Numbered from the stretch's first letter, positions 7,415 through 16,206 are shown. The stretch: DNA of 36,285 nt from DATBGO01 sp050011895 (GCA_050011895.1 JBEKIF010000046.1:1-36285), one strand, 5' to 3'. The notes: generated by a model not told the origin, from the sequence alone. A program made the numbers and translations.

Positions 7415-8920
7415 GTGACCGTCGTCATCGTCGCCCTGCTGGCCGTCCCGGTGGCCGCCGCGGTCTGCGCTCTCCGGCTGCCCGTCCGGGCCGCGGGCTT
7501 GGTGACGGCTGCGGCAGGGATCGCCAGCTTTGCGCTGGTTATCGCGCTCATCCCGGCCGCCTCCCGGCGCGACCTGAGGTGGCTCAGCCTGGTCAGGATC
7601 GACGCGCTCAGCGTGGTGTTCCTGCTGGCGACGGGCTTCCTGTACGCGTGCGTCGCGGTGTACTCGATCGGCTACCTGCGCCCCACGCGCAGGCACGACA
7701 GCGACGCCGTCTATGCGCGCCGGTTCTGGACCGGGCTCAACCTGTTCGCATGGTCCATGCTGGCCGCCCCGATGATGAGCAACCTGGCCCTGCTGTGGAT
7801 CGCCATCGAGGTGACCACCATCGTCTCGGCGCTGCTGGTCGCCCTGGAGGGCACCGACGGCGCCGCCGAGGCGGCCTGGAAGTACGTGCTGCTCGCCTCG
7901 GCCGGCCTGGCCATTGCCCTGCTGGGGACGATCTTCGCCTACTACGCGGGCGCCCACGTGCTCGGGCAGTCCTACAACCTGGCGTTCGGCCCGCTGCTCC
8001 GGGTGGCGGGCCGGCTGCCGCATACGGCAGTGCGGCTGGCCTTCGTACTCGCCGTGCTTGGCTTCGGCACCAAGGTCGGGCTGTTCCCGGTACACACCTG
8101 GCTGCCCGACGCGCACTCCGAGGCGCCGACGCCGGTCTCCGCGCTGCTCTCGGGCTCGCTGCTAGCGGTCAGCTTCTACGCCATCCTGCGGTACTACCAG
8201 ATCGCGGTGGCCACACTGGGACCGCGGTTCCCGCGCGACGTGCTGCTGGTGTTCGGGGTGGCCTCCCTCTTGCTCGCCGCGCTCTACCTGCTGGACCAGC
8301 AGGATTACAAACGGCTGCTCGCCTACTCCAGCGTGGAGCACATGGGCATCCTGGCCATCGGGGTCAGCTTCGGCGTTCCGATCGCGCTTGCCGGGGTGCT
8401 GCTGCACGTCCTGGCGCATGCCGCGGCGAAGGGCAACGCGTTTATGGGCGCCGGGGTGCTGGTCCGCAAGTTCGGCAGCAAGGAGATCCGCGCCGTCACC
8501 GGGGGGCTTGACCTGCTGCCGTGGAGCGGCCCGCTCTTCCTCGCGGCGATCCTGGCCCTGTCGGCACTCCCCCCGTTCGGGATCTTCCGCAGCGAGTTCG
8601 AGATCGTCACCGGCGGCCTGGCCGCAGCGGACAACACAGCCACGGCCATCCTTGTGGTGCTGGTCACGGTGGCCTTCCTCGGGCTCTCGCTCACGGCCAA
8701 CCGGATGCTGCTCACACCCCGCCGCCAGCCCGCGCCCGCACCGGGCGGCACGACGGGCGGCGGCACGACGGGCGGGCTCACCAGGGGCGAGCCGAGCGTG
8801 TGGATGGTGATACCTGTGGTGGCCGGGCTGGTCGCGCTGCTCGTACTCGGGCTGCATCCGCCCGGTGAGCTGACCGGCCTGCTTGACCGGGCCGTCGCCG
8901 TGCTAAGGGGCCACGCATGA
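7415..8920 (+). CDS. hycQ: NuoN/M-like proton-translocating subunit
   Basis: 501-residue antiporter-like subunit of the Proton_antipo_M family (HyfF/HycQ). About 14 hydrophobic segments. The residues linked to proton transfer are present: Glu132 in LLWIAIEVTT, Lys156 in AAWKYVLL, Lys220 in FGTKVGLFPVHTWLPDAH, and His331/His335/Lys339 in HVLAHAAAKGNAF. Starts with GTG at 7415, 3 bases after hycP, and ends with ATGA overlapping hycE. Expected role is coupling redox-driven conformational change to proton or sodium movement. Confidence 0.9.
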   Translation: MTVVIVALLAVPVAAAVCALRLPVRAAGLVTAAAGIASFALVIALIPAASRRDLRWLSLVRIDALSVVFLLATGFLYACVAVYSIGYLRPTRRHDSDAVYARRFWTGLNLFAWSMLAAPMMSNLALLWIAIEVTTIVSALLVALEGTDGAAEAAWKYVLLASAGLAIALLGTIFAYYAGAHVLGQSYNLAFGPLLRVAGRLPHTAVRLAFVLAVLGFGTKVGLFPVHTWLPDAHSEAPTPVSALLSGSLLAVSFYAILRYYQIAVATLGPRFPRDVLLVFGVASLLLAALYLLDQQDYKRLLAYSSVEHMGILAIGVSFGVPIALAGVLLHVLAHAAAKGNAFMGAGVLVRKFGSKEIRAVTGGLDLLPWSGPLFLAAILALSALPPFGIFRSEFEIVTGGLAAADNTATAILVVLVTVAFLGLSLTANRMLLTPRRQPAPAPGGTTGGGTTGGLTRGEPSVWMVIPVVAGLVALLVLGLHPPGELTGLLDRAVAVLRGHA

Positions 8921-10452
8921 ACCCGCCGTCCGGTGCGGCGACCCGCCCCGGTCAGGGACCTGTCTGGCGGGCCGCCAGCGTGCCCGCGCTGTGGGACACG
9001 CTGGCCCGCGAGGCGGCGGAGGGGCGCAGGTTCGCCGGCCTGATGGCCACCCAGCACCCCGGCAGCCTGGTCCTGTCCGCGCATATCGCCGGGCCGGACC
9101 AGATCGCCACCCACGAGGCGGTGCTGCCGCCGGGCGCAGGCTCGTACCCGGCACTGACCCCGGTGCTCGGCGCCGCGTTCTGGTACGAGCGGGAGCTCCA
9201 CGACCTGTTCGGGATCATCCCCGACGGGCACCCCCGGCTGGAACCGCTAGTGCTGCCGCTGCTCGGCGAGCACGCGCCACGGCCACTGCCCGGCGCGCCC
9301 GGGCCAGCGCCGGCCGCCATCTGGCCGGACGAGCACTCGATTCCCCGGCACGTCATGGGCCCTGGCCTGTTCACGATCCCGCACGGCCCGGTCCGCTCGG
9401 GCGTGCTCGAGTCGATCGAGTACCTGGTGGAGACGCCTGGCGAGGACATCGCCCACCTGAACATGCGGCTGTTCTACAAGCACCGCGGGATCGAGAAGCG
9501 ATTCGAGCAGCTCACCGCGGCCGACGGCGTGCTGCTCGCCGAACGGACCGAAGGGGTGGCCTCGGTGGCGCACGCCCTCGCCTACTGCCATGCGATCGAA
9601 CGCCTCGCCGGAGTCGCCGTGCCGTGGCCGGCCGCCCTGGTCCGGGTGGTCCATGCCGAGCTTGAGCGGCTGGCGGCGCACCTGGACACCGCCGTCCGGC
9701 TCGCCGACGCGGCCGGCCTCGCGGTGGCCACCGCCCGGTTCGGCCTGCACAGGGAACACATCGCCCGGCTGGTCGGCCGGATGTGCGGGAGCAGGTTCGG
9801 CCGCGGCGTGGTGGTGCCGGGCGGGGTACGGGCGCTGCCGCAGGTGACTGCCGCCGAGTTCGGCACCGAGATCGGCCGCCTTGAGCGGTCGATCACCGCC
9901 GACGCGACCGTGCTGATGGGCACCGCGTCCTTCCTGGACCGGCTCAGGCATACCGGCCCGCTGCGCCAGGACCGGGCCCGCGAGCACGGCGCACTCGGCC
10001 CGGTCGGCAAGGCGTCCGGGTTCAGCGACGACGCCCGCCTTGGCCGCCCCTATGACGCCTACCCCGAACTCCGGGTACCCGGGCTGCGTGCGCATACCGA
10101 CGGTGACGCCATGGCCAGGCTCCGGGTCAGGTGGGACGAGGTCCGCCAGTCATTCCAGCTGCTCCGTGCGGCCGCCCGGCAGCTGCGCGAGGCGAGCGGG
10201 CTAGGCGATGGCCCGCTGCGGGTGCCCTGCGAGGTGGCCGGCGGACGGGCGACCGGCTGGGCCGAGGCACCGCAGGGCGAGGTCCTCTACGACGTCGCGG
10301 TGCAGGACGGGCGCATCACCCGCTGCCGTCCCCGCTCGGCCTCCTTCCACAACCTGGTCTTGTTCCACGAGGTCTTCGCGGGTGACATCCTGACCGACTT
10401 CCCGTTCATCGAGGCCAGCTTCGGGCTGTCGGTCGCGGGGGCGGCGCTGTGA
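8917..10452 (+). CDS. hycE: NuoCD-type large subunit lacking the [NiFe]-binding cysteines
   Basis: 511 residues: an N-terminal NuoC-like domain (about 15-135, with YERELHDLFGI near 90-100) fused to a NuoD/hydrogenase large-subunit domain (about 140-511). In group 4 hydrogenases the first metal motif is ERxCGxCxxxH; here the equivalent reads ERTEGVASVAH (209-219), so both cysteines are replaced (Glu212, Ala215) while the His is kept. The C-terminal DPCxxCxxR motif is replaced by DFPFIEASFG (494-503). The only cysteines (224, 290, 438, 470) are elsewhere. It therefore cannot hold a normal [NiFe] site and is not a hydrogenase by known chemistry. ATGA overlap with hycQ, GTGA overlap with the next gene. 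Confidence 0.88.
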   Translation: MNPPSGAATRPGQGPVWRAASVPALWDTLAREAAEGRRFAGLMATQHPGSLVLSAHIAGPDQIATHEAVLPPGAGSYPALTPVLGAAFWYERELHDLFGIIPDGHPRLEPLVLPLLGEHAPRPLPGAPGPAPAAIWPDEHSIPRHVMGPGLFTIPHGPVRSGVLESIEYLVETPGEDIAHLNMRLFYKHRGIEKRFEQLTAADGVLLAERTEGVASVAHALAYCHAIERLAGVAVPWPAALVRVVHAELERLAAHLDTAVRLADAAGLAVATARFGLHREHIARLVGRMCGSRFGRGVVVPGGVRALPQVTAAEFGTEIGRLERSITADATVLMGTASFLDRLRHTGPLRQDRAREHGALGPVGKASGFSDDARLGRPYDAYPELRVPGLRAHTDGDAMARLRVRWDEVRQSFQLLRAAARQLREASGLGDGPLRVPCEVAGGRATGWAEAPQGEVLYDVAVQDGRITRCRPRSASFHNLVLFHEVFAGDILTDFPFIEASFGLSVAGAAL

Positions 10453-11297
10453 GCCCGTGGGTATTGCGCGGCCTGCGCAACGGCGTGGTCACCACCCGCT
10501 GGCCGGGCCGGCCCGATCCGTACGCCGACGGCTGGCGCGGCCCGGCCACCGTTCTCGACCCGCGCCCGGGCGGGCCGCCGGGCCAGCAGGCGCCCGCGGG
10601 CCTGGCCGGGCCAGCGGCGCCGGACCGGGCCGGACTGGCTTCGCTGTGCCCCACTGGCGCCATCACCATTGCGGCGGACGGCGCCGTCCGGCTCGATCAG
10701 GGCCGGTGCATCCTCTGCGGCCGGTGCGTTGAGCTGCGCCCGGACGTGTTCGGCTGGTCCCAGGGGGCAGCCGCTGCCGCGCTGAGCCGGGACGGCCTCC
10801 TCGTGCCGGAAGAACCCGGAGCGGAGCAGGAGATCGCGGCGGTCCGGGCTGCCCTTCGCGCCAGGACGGCGGCACTGCGGCGGTCGGTGCACCTGCGGCA
10901 CGTGGACGCGGGCTCCGACGGCGCCGAGGAGCAGGAGATCATGGCACTCCTCAACCCGGTCTACGACATCAACAGGCTGGGGATCTTCTTCACCGCCAGC
11001 CCGCGCCACGCGGACGTGCTGCTGGTGACGGGGGCCGGGGCGCACGGGATGGCGGAACCGCTGCGCCGCACCTACACCGGCATGCCCGACCCGAAGATCG
11101 TGATCGCGGTGGGCACCGACGCGGTCAGCGGCGGCCTGATCGGCAGTCACCTCGGCTCCTACGCCACCGCGGCTGGTGTCGGTGAGGCGGTCCCGGTCGA
11201 CGTCTGGGTGCCAGGCTCGCCCCCGTCCCCGTTTAATATCTTGCATGCCTTGCTGGCCGCGCTCGGCCGGCTGCCGCACCGGGCGGCAAAGGGGTGA
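10449..11297 (+). CDS. Ferredoxin-NuoB-like fusion lacking all N2-cluster cysteines
   Basis: 282 residues. Residues about 60-105 form a reduced ferredoxin domain: Cys67 in LCPTGAIT plus Cys87, Cys90 and Cys93 in CILCGRC give exactly four ligands for one [4Fe-4S]; the second cluster is gone (a RP replaces the usual CP after CGRC). The C-terminal half (about 147-275) is a NuoB/HyfI-like small subunit: HLRHVDAGS, ALLNPVYDINRLGI, PRHADVLLVTG, PLRRTY, PDPKIVIAVG and VPVDVWVPG are all conserved. Yet the four N2 ligands are replaced: Asp157 and Glu160 for the SCNGC-type pair, Asp224 in AVGTDA, Ser257 in VPGSPP. Fold kept, cluster lost. Corresponds in position and type to M. tuberculosis Rv0082. Confidence 0.85.
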   Translation: MSPWVLRGLRNGVVTTRWPGRPDPYADGWRGPATVLDPRPGGPPGQQAPAGLAGPAAPDRAGLASLCPTGAITIAADGAVRLDQGRCILCGRCVELRPDVFGWSQGAAAAALSRDGLLVPEEPGAEQEIAAVRAALRARTAALRRSVHLRHVDAGSDGAEEQEIMALLNPVYDINRLGIFFTASPRHADVLLVTGAGAHGMAEPLRRTYTGMPDPKIVIAVGTDAVSGGLIGSHLGSYATAAGVGEAVPVDVWVPGSPPSPFNILHALLAALGRLPHRAAKG

Positions 11298-13417
11298 ACG
11301 GGTTCGGGGCGGTACTTGCGGCCGGACTGGCGGCGCTGGCGGCTGCCGGGGTTACCGATGTGATCGGCGGCGTCCGGTGGGCGCGGTTGCGGAGCGCCCC
11401 CTATCTGGTCGGCACGGCCGGAGCGGCCTGCCTGGCGGTGACCGGGGCAGCCGCGGTAGCAGGCCACCCGGCCCGCCTCGCGGGCGGCTGGCTTGGCGCC
11501 GGGCTGGCCGGGCTGTCGGCCGACCGGCTGTCCGGGCTGTTCCTGATGATTGCCTTCGGCGCGGCGGTGCCGGTGTCGCTGGCGTTCGCCAGCTGGGCCG
11601 TGCGACCCGGCGCGGTCGGCCGCCGGGGCCTTGGCGCCGGCTATGCGCTCACCCTCGGCGCGGTCGCGCTGGTCATGACGGCGGCGGACGCGTTCAGCTT
11701 GCTGCTGGCATGGGAGTTGCTGACGGTGGCGTTCTATCTGCTCGCCGGGTTCGAGCGGGGGCGGCCGGGGCGTGCGGGCGCGGCCCTGATCACGCTGGCC
11801 TTCGGCAAGGTCAGCGGCGCCGCGCTGCTGGTGGGCCTGCTGCTACTGGCAGTCAGGTCCGGCTCACTGGAACTGGCCTCGTTCGCGCACGTACCGGGCG
11901 GCGCCGCCAGGGCCACCGCGCAGACGCTGCTGATCACCGGCTTCGCGATCAAGGTCGGCCTGGTCCCGTTCCAGGTGTGGCTGCCCCGCGGGTACGCGGC
12001 GGCGCCCGGCCCGGCCCGGGCGGTCATGGCCGGGGTCGCCGTCAACGTCGGCTTCTACGGGCTGTGGCGCACGCTCGCGCTGCTCGGGGCGCCGCCCGAC
12101 TGGCTGGTCGGCCTGCTGCTCGTGCTGGCCGGGCTGACCGCGCTGCTCGGGATCGCGCACGCCGCTGTGGCGCCCGGACTGCACCGGGTGATCGCCTACT
12201 CGAGCGTGGAGAACAGCGGTCTCATCCTGGCCGGGTACGGGGTTGCCCTCACCGGCGCGGCAACCCGCGACGCGCGGCTGGTCGCGGCCGGCCTGCTTGC
12301 CGCCACGTTGCAGGTCGTCGCGCATACGGTGGCCAAGTCGCTGCTGTTCACCGCCAGCGCGGTCATCGCGCCGGGCGGCCGCCCGGCCACCGCCCCAGCG
12401 GGCCGCGCTCCAAGCGCGCCCGCGGCCAGCCTCGTCGACCCGGCGGGCGGCGACGGCGACGGCCTTGACGGGCTGCGTGGCTGCGCCCGGCGGCTGCCGT
12501 GGGGCGGCACCGGGCTGGCGATCGGCTCCCTGACACTTGCCGGGCTGCCGCTGACGGCCGGGTTCGCGGCCGAATGGTTCCTCCTGGAAGCGCTGATGCA
12601 GCAGTTCAGGGTGCCCGGGCTTGGCTTCAGGCTGGTGCTCGCCGTGGCCGGGGCGGCGATCGCGCTAACGATCGGCTTTGCCGGTGTCACGTTCGTCCGG
12701 CTGACGGGGCTCGTGGTGCTCGGCCCGCCGCCGGCCTCCGCCGGGCCCGGCGAGACGGCTCAGCGCGACTACGGCTGGCTGGGCCGGGCCGCGATCGTGA
12801 TCCTCTCGGCAGGGTGCCTGGCCACCGCGGCCCTGCTTCCGCTGGTGATCCGCGTGCTAGCGGCCGGCCTGGCCCCTGCGGTGCCCACCGCCGTGACGTC
12901 CGGGGCACTGAAATCGCCGTGGGTGGTGCAGCCGGTGTTCAGCGGGTTCTCGATCCTGTCGCCGTCCTGGCTGTGGGTGGTGATGCCGCTGCTAGCGCTG
13001 GCGGTCCTCGCGCTCACCAGGCTGGCCGGCGGGACCCGGATGACCCGGGTGCGGCGGGTACCGCCGTGGCGCTCGGCCACGGCCGGGGTGGAGGGCGCGG
13101 ACTGCTACACGGCGACCGGGTTCGCCAACCCGACCCGCCGGGTGCTGGCGACCGTGCTGCACACCCAGTCAGAGCTCCGGCCGCTGTCCCCCGCCGCAGG
13201 CACCGGCGGACCGCGGCAGCGCCACGGCCCGCGGCTCGGCTACACCTCGGACGTGATCGAGGTGGTCGAGGCCTATCTCTACCGGCCCATGCTGCGCCCG
13301 GTCTTGGCCCTGGTGCGGGCCGCCAAGCGGCTGCAGTCCGGGCGGCTCGACGCCTACCTCGCCTACATGCTGATCGCGCTCGTGGCGTTGCTGGCTCTGG
13401 TGACAGCGCTGGCCTGA
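11294..13417 (+). CDS. Large NuoL/HyfB-like antiporter subunit
   Basis: 707-residue membrane protein of the Proton_antipo_M family, the counterpart of Rv0083/HyfB. Ion-channel residues are retained: Glu141 in LLLAWELLTVAFYLL, Lys172 in AFGKVSGAALL, Lys220 in FAIKVGLVPFQVWLP, and His344/Lys348 in HTVAKSLLF. A hydrophilic Ala/Pro/Asp/Gly loop (about 360-400) interrupts the membrane segments. The C-terminal part (about 590-707) has a further amphipathic stretch and terminal membrane helices. The GTG start overlaps the previous stop (GTGA). The stop codon lies inside a 14-bp tandem repeat. Last gene of the operon. Confidence 0.88.
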   Translation: MNGFGAVLAAGLAALAAAGVTDVIGGVRWARLRSAPYLVGTAGAACLAVTGAAAVAGHPARLAGGWLGAGLAGLSADRLSGLFLMIAFGAAVPVSLAFASWAVRPGAVGRRGLGAGYALTLGAVALVMTAADAFSLLLAWELLTVAFYLLAGFERGRPGRAGAALITLAFGKVSGAALLVGLLLLAVRSGSLELASFAHVPGGAARATAQTLLITGFAIKVGLVPFQVWLPRGYAAAPGPARAVMAGVAVNVGFYGLWRTLALLGAPPDWLVGLLLVLAGLTALLGIAHAAVAPGLHRVIAYSSVENSGLILAGYGVALTGAATRDARLVAAGLLAATLQVVAHTVAKSLLFTASAVIAPGGRPATAPAGRAPSAPAASLVDPAGGDGDGLDGLRGCARRLPWGGTGLAIGSLTLAGLPLTAGFAAEWFLLEALMQQFRVPGLGFRLVLAVAGAAIALTIGFAGVTFVRLTGLVVLGPPPASAGPGETAQRDYGWLGRAAIVILSAGCLATAALLPLVIRVLAAGLAPAVPTAVTSGALKSPWVVQPVFSGFSILSPSWLWVVMPLLALAVLALTRLAGGTRMTRVRRVPPWRSATAGVEGADCYTATGFANPTRRVLATVLHTQSELRPLSPAAGTGGPRQRHGPRLGYTSDVIEVVEAYLYRPMLRPVLALVRAAKRLQSGRLDAYLAYMLIALVALLALVTALA

Positions 13418-13529
13418 CCGCGCTGGCCGGACCGCGGTGACAGCGCTGGCCGGACCGCGCTGGCCGGACCGCGCTGGCCGGACCAAGAAATGGCGCGAAC
13501 CGGCCTGGCCAAGAAATGGCGCGAACCGG
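13406..13529. repeat. 14-bp tandem repeat at the end of the hyc operon, plus 21-bp duplication
   Basis: Five copies of GCGCTGGCCGGACC (the first reads GCGCTGGCCTGACC) at 13406-13433 and 13443-13484, interrupted once by 9 bases. The TGA stop of the upstream gene (13415-13417) is in the first unit. Directly after, a 21-bp sequence beginning CCAAGAAATGGCGCG is duplicated (13483-13503 and 13509-13529). No gene lies between here and 13694. Confidence 0.92.
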
Positions 13530-13694
13530 ACACATCGCCTGACCGGAGCCGAAGGTCCCGCGCCCGGCGGGACCATCGGCAGTTCAAACACCGACCCTTT
13601 ACGCCATAGCATCCTCTTAGGAAGTGAGCTTCAGCCGCTTGTCCTCGCGGCGCCCGGATGGGCCGAGATCGAAACAACTCGGAAAGGGGGCGTC

Positions 13695-15119
13695 ATGGAC
13701 AAGTTGAACCCGCTGGACGCTCAGTTTGTTGACGCTGAGGATCAGGACCGGCACACGTCCATGGCGATAGCCTCGATCGCCGTGTTCGAGGGGCCGGCGC
13801 CGACCTACGAGGAATTCATCGCCTACCTCAGCGGCCGGCTGCCGATGGTGCCCCGCTACCGCAAGAAGCTCCGCAAGGTACCGTTCCGCCTCGGGCCGCC
13901 GGTCTGGGTCGACGACCCGGCCTTCGACATTCGCTTCCACGTCAGGGAGACCGCCCTGCCGCCCCCCGGCGGCGATGAGCAACTCAAGAAGCTGATGGCG
14001 CGGGTGATGGGCCAGCGGCTCGACCGCGACTACCCGCTGTGGGAGTACTGGCTGGTGGAGGGGATCGCCGACGGCCGCTGGGCGGTGCTCTCCAAGGTCC
14101 ATCACTGCATGGTCGACGGGGTATCAGGCACCGACCTGTACCACGTGATCTTCGACTACTCCCCGGACCCTCCGACGCCAGCCGCCCGAGACCACATCCT
14201 CGGCGAGCAGCCGTCGTCGCTGTCGCTCGCCGCCCAGGCGACCCTGGACATGGCCATGATGCCGGTGCGCGAAGCGGCCGCGATCGGCGGCGCGCTCACC
14301 AACCCGGGCGCCCTCGTCCAGCAGGTCAGCGACACGGCACGGGCGCTGAAGCGGGTGGCAGGCTCGCTGCTGCCCGCCACCGGGTCATCCCTGTCCGGGC
14401 CGATCGGCCAGCAACGCCGGTACACCTGGGCCCGGGCGTCGCTCGATGACATCAAGACGATCAAGGGAAAGTTCGGCGGCACGGTCAATGATGTCTTCCT
14501 GGCCGTGATCAGCGGCGGCTTCCGGGACCTCTTGCTGGCCCGCGGCGAGACGCCCGACCAGTTCATGATCCCGTCGCTGGTTCCCGTTTCGGTCCGGGCC
14601 CCCGGCGAGGAGAACATCTACGACAACAGGGTGTCGGGGATACTCGTCCATCTGCCGGTCCACATCGCCGACCCGGTTGACCGGCTCACCGCGATCAGGG
14701 CGGAGCTGTCGGCCCTGAAGGCGAGCAAGGTATCGAAGGTCATGGAGACAGCGGTCTCGCTAGGCCGGTTCACCCCGTACCCGCTCGCGTCGGTGGGCGT
14801 GCAGCTCCTCTACAAGCTGCCCCAGCATGAAGTCGTCACGGTCACCACCAACGTGCCAGGGCCGCGTCAGACGCTCTACGGAATGGGCCGCAAGCTCGTG
14901 GAGATCATCCCCTACGTCCCGATCGCCACGACGCTGCGCACCGGGATCTCGATCTTCACCTACTGCGACGATGTCACCTTCGGGATTACCGGCGACTACG
15001 CGTCAAACCCGGACATCGAGGTGCTGGCCCGTGGCGTCGAGGACGATCTGGCCACGCTGCTGAAGGCCGCCAAGCGCGTCACCGTGCCAGCCGCGGCCGC
15101 GCGCCGCAAGCGGGCGTAA
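13695..15119 (+). CDS. Wax ester synthase/diacylglycerol O-acyltransferase (WS/DGAT)
   Basis: 474-residue acyl-CoA-dependent acyltransferase that makes triacylglycerol or wax esters for storage lipid. The catalytic motif HHxxxDG is present as HHCMVDG (136-142); PLWEYWLVEG (114-123) and the C-terminal NVPGP segment are also typical, and the length is normal for the family. GAAAGGGGG lies a few bases before the ATG. Monocistronic, followed by a strong hairpin terminator. Could prefer fatty alcohol or diacylglycerol as acceptor; the sequence does not decide. Confidence 0.92.
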   Translation: MDKLNPLDAQFVDAEDQDRHTSMAIASIAVFEGPAPTYEEFIAYLSGRLPMVPRYRKKLRKVPFRLGPPVWVDDPAFDIRFHVRETALPPPGGDEQLKKLMARVMGQRLDRDYPLWEYWLVEGIADGRWAVLSKVHHCMVDGVSGTDLYHVIFDYSPDPPTPAARDHILGEQPSSLSLAAQATLDMAMMPVREAAAIGGALTNPGALVQQVSDTARALKRVAGSLLPATGSSLSGPIGQQRRYTWARASLDDIKTIKGKFGGTVNDVFLAVISGGFRDLLLARGETPDQFMIPSLVPVSVRAPGEENIYDNRVSGILVHLPVHIADPVDRLTAIRAELSALKASKVSKVMETAVSLGRFTPYPLASVGVQLLYKLPQHEVVTVTTNVPGPRQTLYGMGRKLVEIIPYVPIATTLRTGISIFTYCDDVTFGITGDYASNPDIEVLARGVEDDLATLLKAAKRVTVPAAAARRKRA

Positions 15120-15146
15120 GCACGCCAGGAGATCACTGCCGGTGGC

Positions 15147-15181
15147 CGGTGCCGCCTTCGGGCCCGGGCCAGGCGGCACCG
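15147..15181 (+). terminator. Strong hairpin after the WS/DGAT gene
   Basis: CGGTGCCGCCT (15147-15157) pairs perfectly with AGGCGGCACCG (15171-15181) across a 13-base loop: an 11-bp GC-rich stem 28 bases after the stop. There is no T-run, as is common in high-GC actinobacteria. It lies between convergent genes and may stop transcription both ways. Confidence 0.7.
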
Positions 15182-15249
15182 CGCGGGCGGCTCGAGTCGG
15201 CGAGGCGGGCCTGGCTGGTAACGCTGAACCGGCTTGCTGCTGAACCGGC

Positions 15250-16206
15250 CTACTGCTGCGCGGGCCGAGCGACCAGCAGATGATCACCGGAGCTGACGAC
15301 CGGATCCTCACCGATGCCGAGCACGAACCTGCCCTCGTGCACCAGGCCGAGGACCAACCCGGAGCGCTCGTCCCGGACCGCGCTGAGCTGCTTTCCGACC
15401 GTGTCGGTGTCGGCCTCGACCTCGGCCAGGCTGTGCAGGTTTGACTCGACGAGCTCAGCGAGCATGTCGCCGGCATGCGGCGCTTCCAGGCTCTTCGCGA
15501 GCGTGTGCGCGATCAGCTGCTCTGCCGAGATCGTCTGCTTGATGCCCAGCTCGCGCAGTGCATCACGGACGGACGGCGAGCTGACCAGGGCCACGACCGG
15601 CAGGTCCGGCGCTTCCTTGCGCAGCAGCACGGCGCTGACCAGCACATCGCCGTCGCTGTGTCCGGTGATGAGAGCCTGCTGGGCGGCTGCGGGCGCTGCC
15701 GCGCGGATGCTGGCCAGCTGGGTCGGGTCTCCCCGCACGACGTGCACCTCCGGGCGGACCGTCGCCTGCTCCACGTCGGCGACCAGCACCACCGGATCGC
15801 CGGCCGCGACCAGCTCGTCAAGGATCGCGTGCACCGTCGGATTCATGCCGACGACGATGCGATAGGCACCTTCAGGGAAGTGGTGTGCCATAGCCAGAAT
15901 CCTCCGTACTCCGGCCGCCGCAGCCGCGCCGGTCACCAGCGCGAACACCGCAGCGAGCAGCGGGATGGTCGTCAGCATCACGGCGGAGGACACGATCCGG
16001 CCGGTTGCGTTGTGCGGCGTCACATCGCCGTATCCGACGGTGGTCGCTGTCGTGATCGCCCAGTACCAGCCGGTCGTCAGCGGATAATGCTGGGTGACGG
16101 CGAAGGCCGCTCCCCCGGCCAGCATGCAGGCGACGGCGGCAGCCAGCAGGATCGCTGCGTGCCGGCGATGCCCGGCGCCAAGGACGCGGACAAGTAGCGC
16201 GATCAT
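15250..16206 (-). CDS. Two-helix potassium channel with RCK (TrkA-N/TrkA-C) domains
   Basis: 318 residues: TM1 (about 17-38), pore helix and selectivity filter TTVGYGD (55-61), TM2 (about 70-95), then a cytoplasmic RCK_N domain (about 112-225) and a TrkA-C domain (about 240-315). The filter is canonical for K+. The nucleotide-binding glycine motif is unusual: YRIVVGMNPTVHAIL replaces the usual GxGxxG, so the RCK domain may bind another ligand or none. Ends close to the downstream end of the DHA2 pump gene, which is read in the same direction upstream of it (54-base gap), so the two could be cotranscribed. Confidence 0.88.
   Translation of the reverse strand: MIALLVRVLGAGHRRHAAILLAAAVACMLAGGAAFAVTQHYPLTTGWYWAITTATTVGYGDVTPHNATGRIVSSAVMLTTIPLLAAVFALVTGAAAAAGVRRILAMAHHFPEGAYRIVVGMNPTVHAILDELVAAGDPVVLVADVEQATVRPEVHVVRGDPTQLASIRAAAPAAAQQALITGHSDGDVLVSAVLLRKEAPDLPVVALVSSPSVRDALRELGIKQTISAEQLIAHTLAKSLEAPHAGDMLAELVESNLHSLAEVEADTDTVGKQLSAVRDERSGLVLGLVHEGRFVLGIGEDPVVSSGDHLLVARPAQQ

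Noticed and set aside
5677..13417. Calling the operon a formate hydrogenlyase or active [NiFe] hydrogenase
   Set aside because: The large subunit lacks both CxxC motifs, the small subunit lacks the proximal cluster ligands, and no formate dehydrogenase or hydrogenase maturation gene is nearby.
5677..13417. Mrp-type Na+/H+ antiporter operon
   Set aside because: Antiporter-like subunits are shared with Mrp, but NuoH-, NuoCD- and NuoB-like subunits are not part of Mrp systems.
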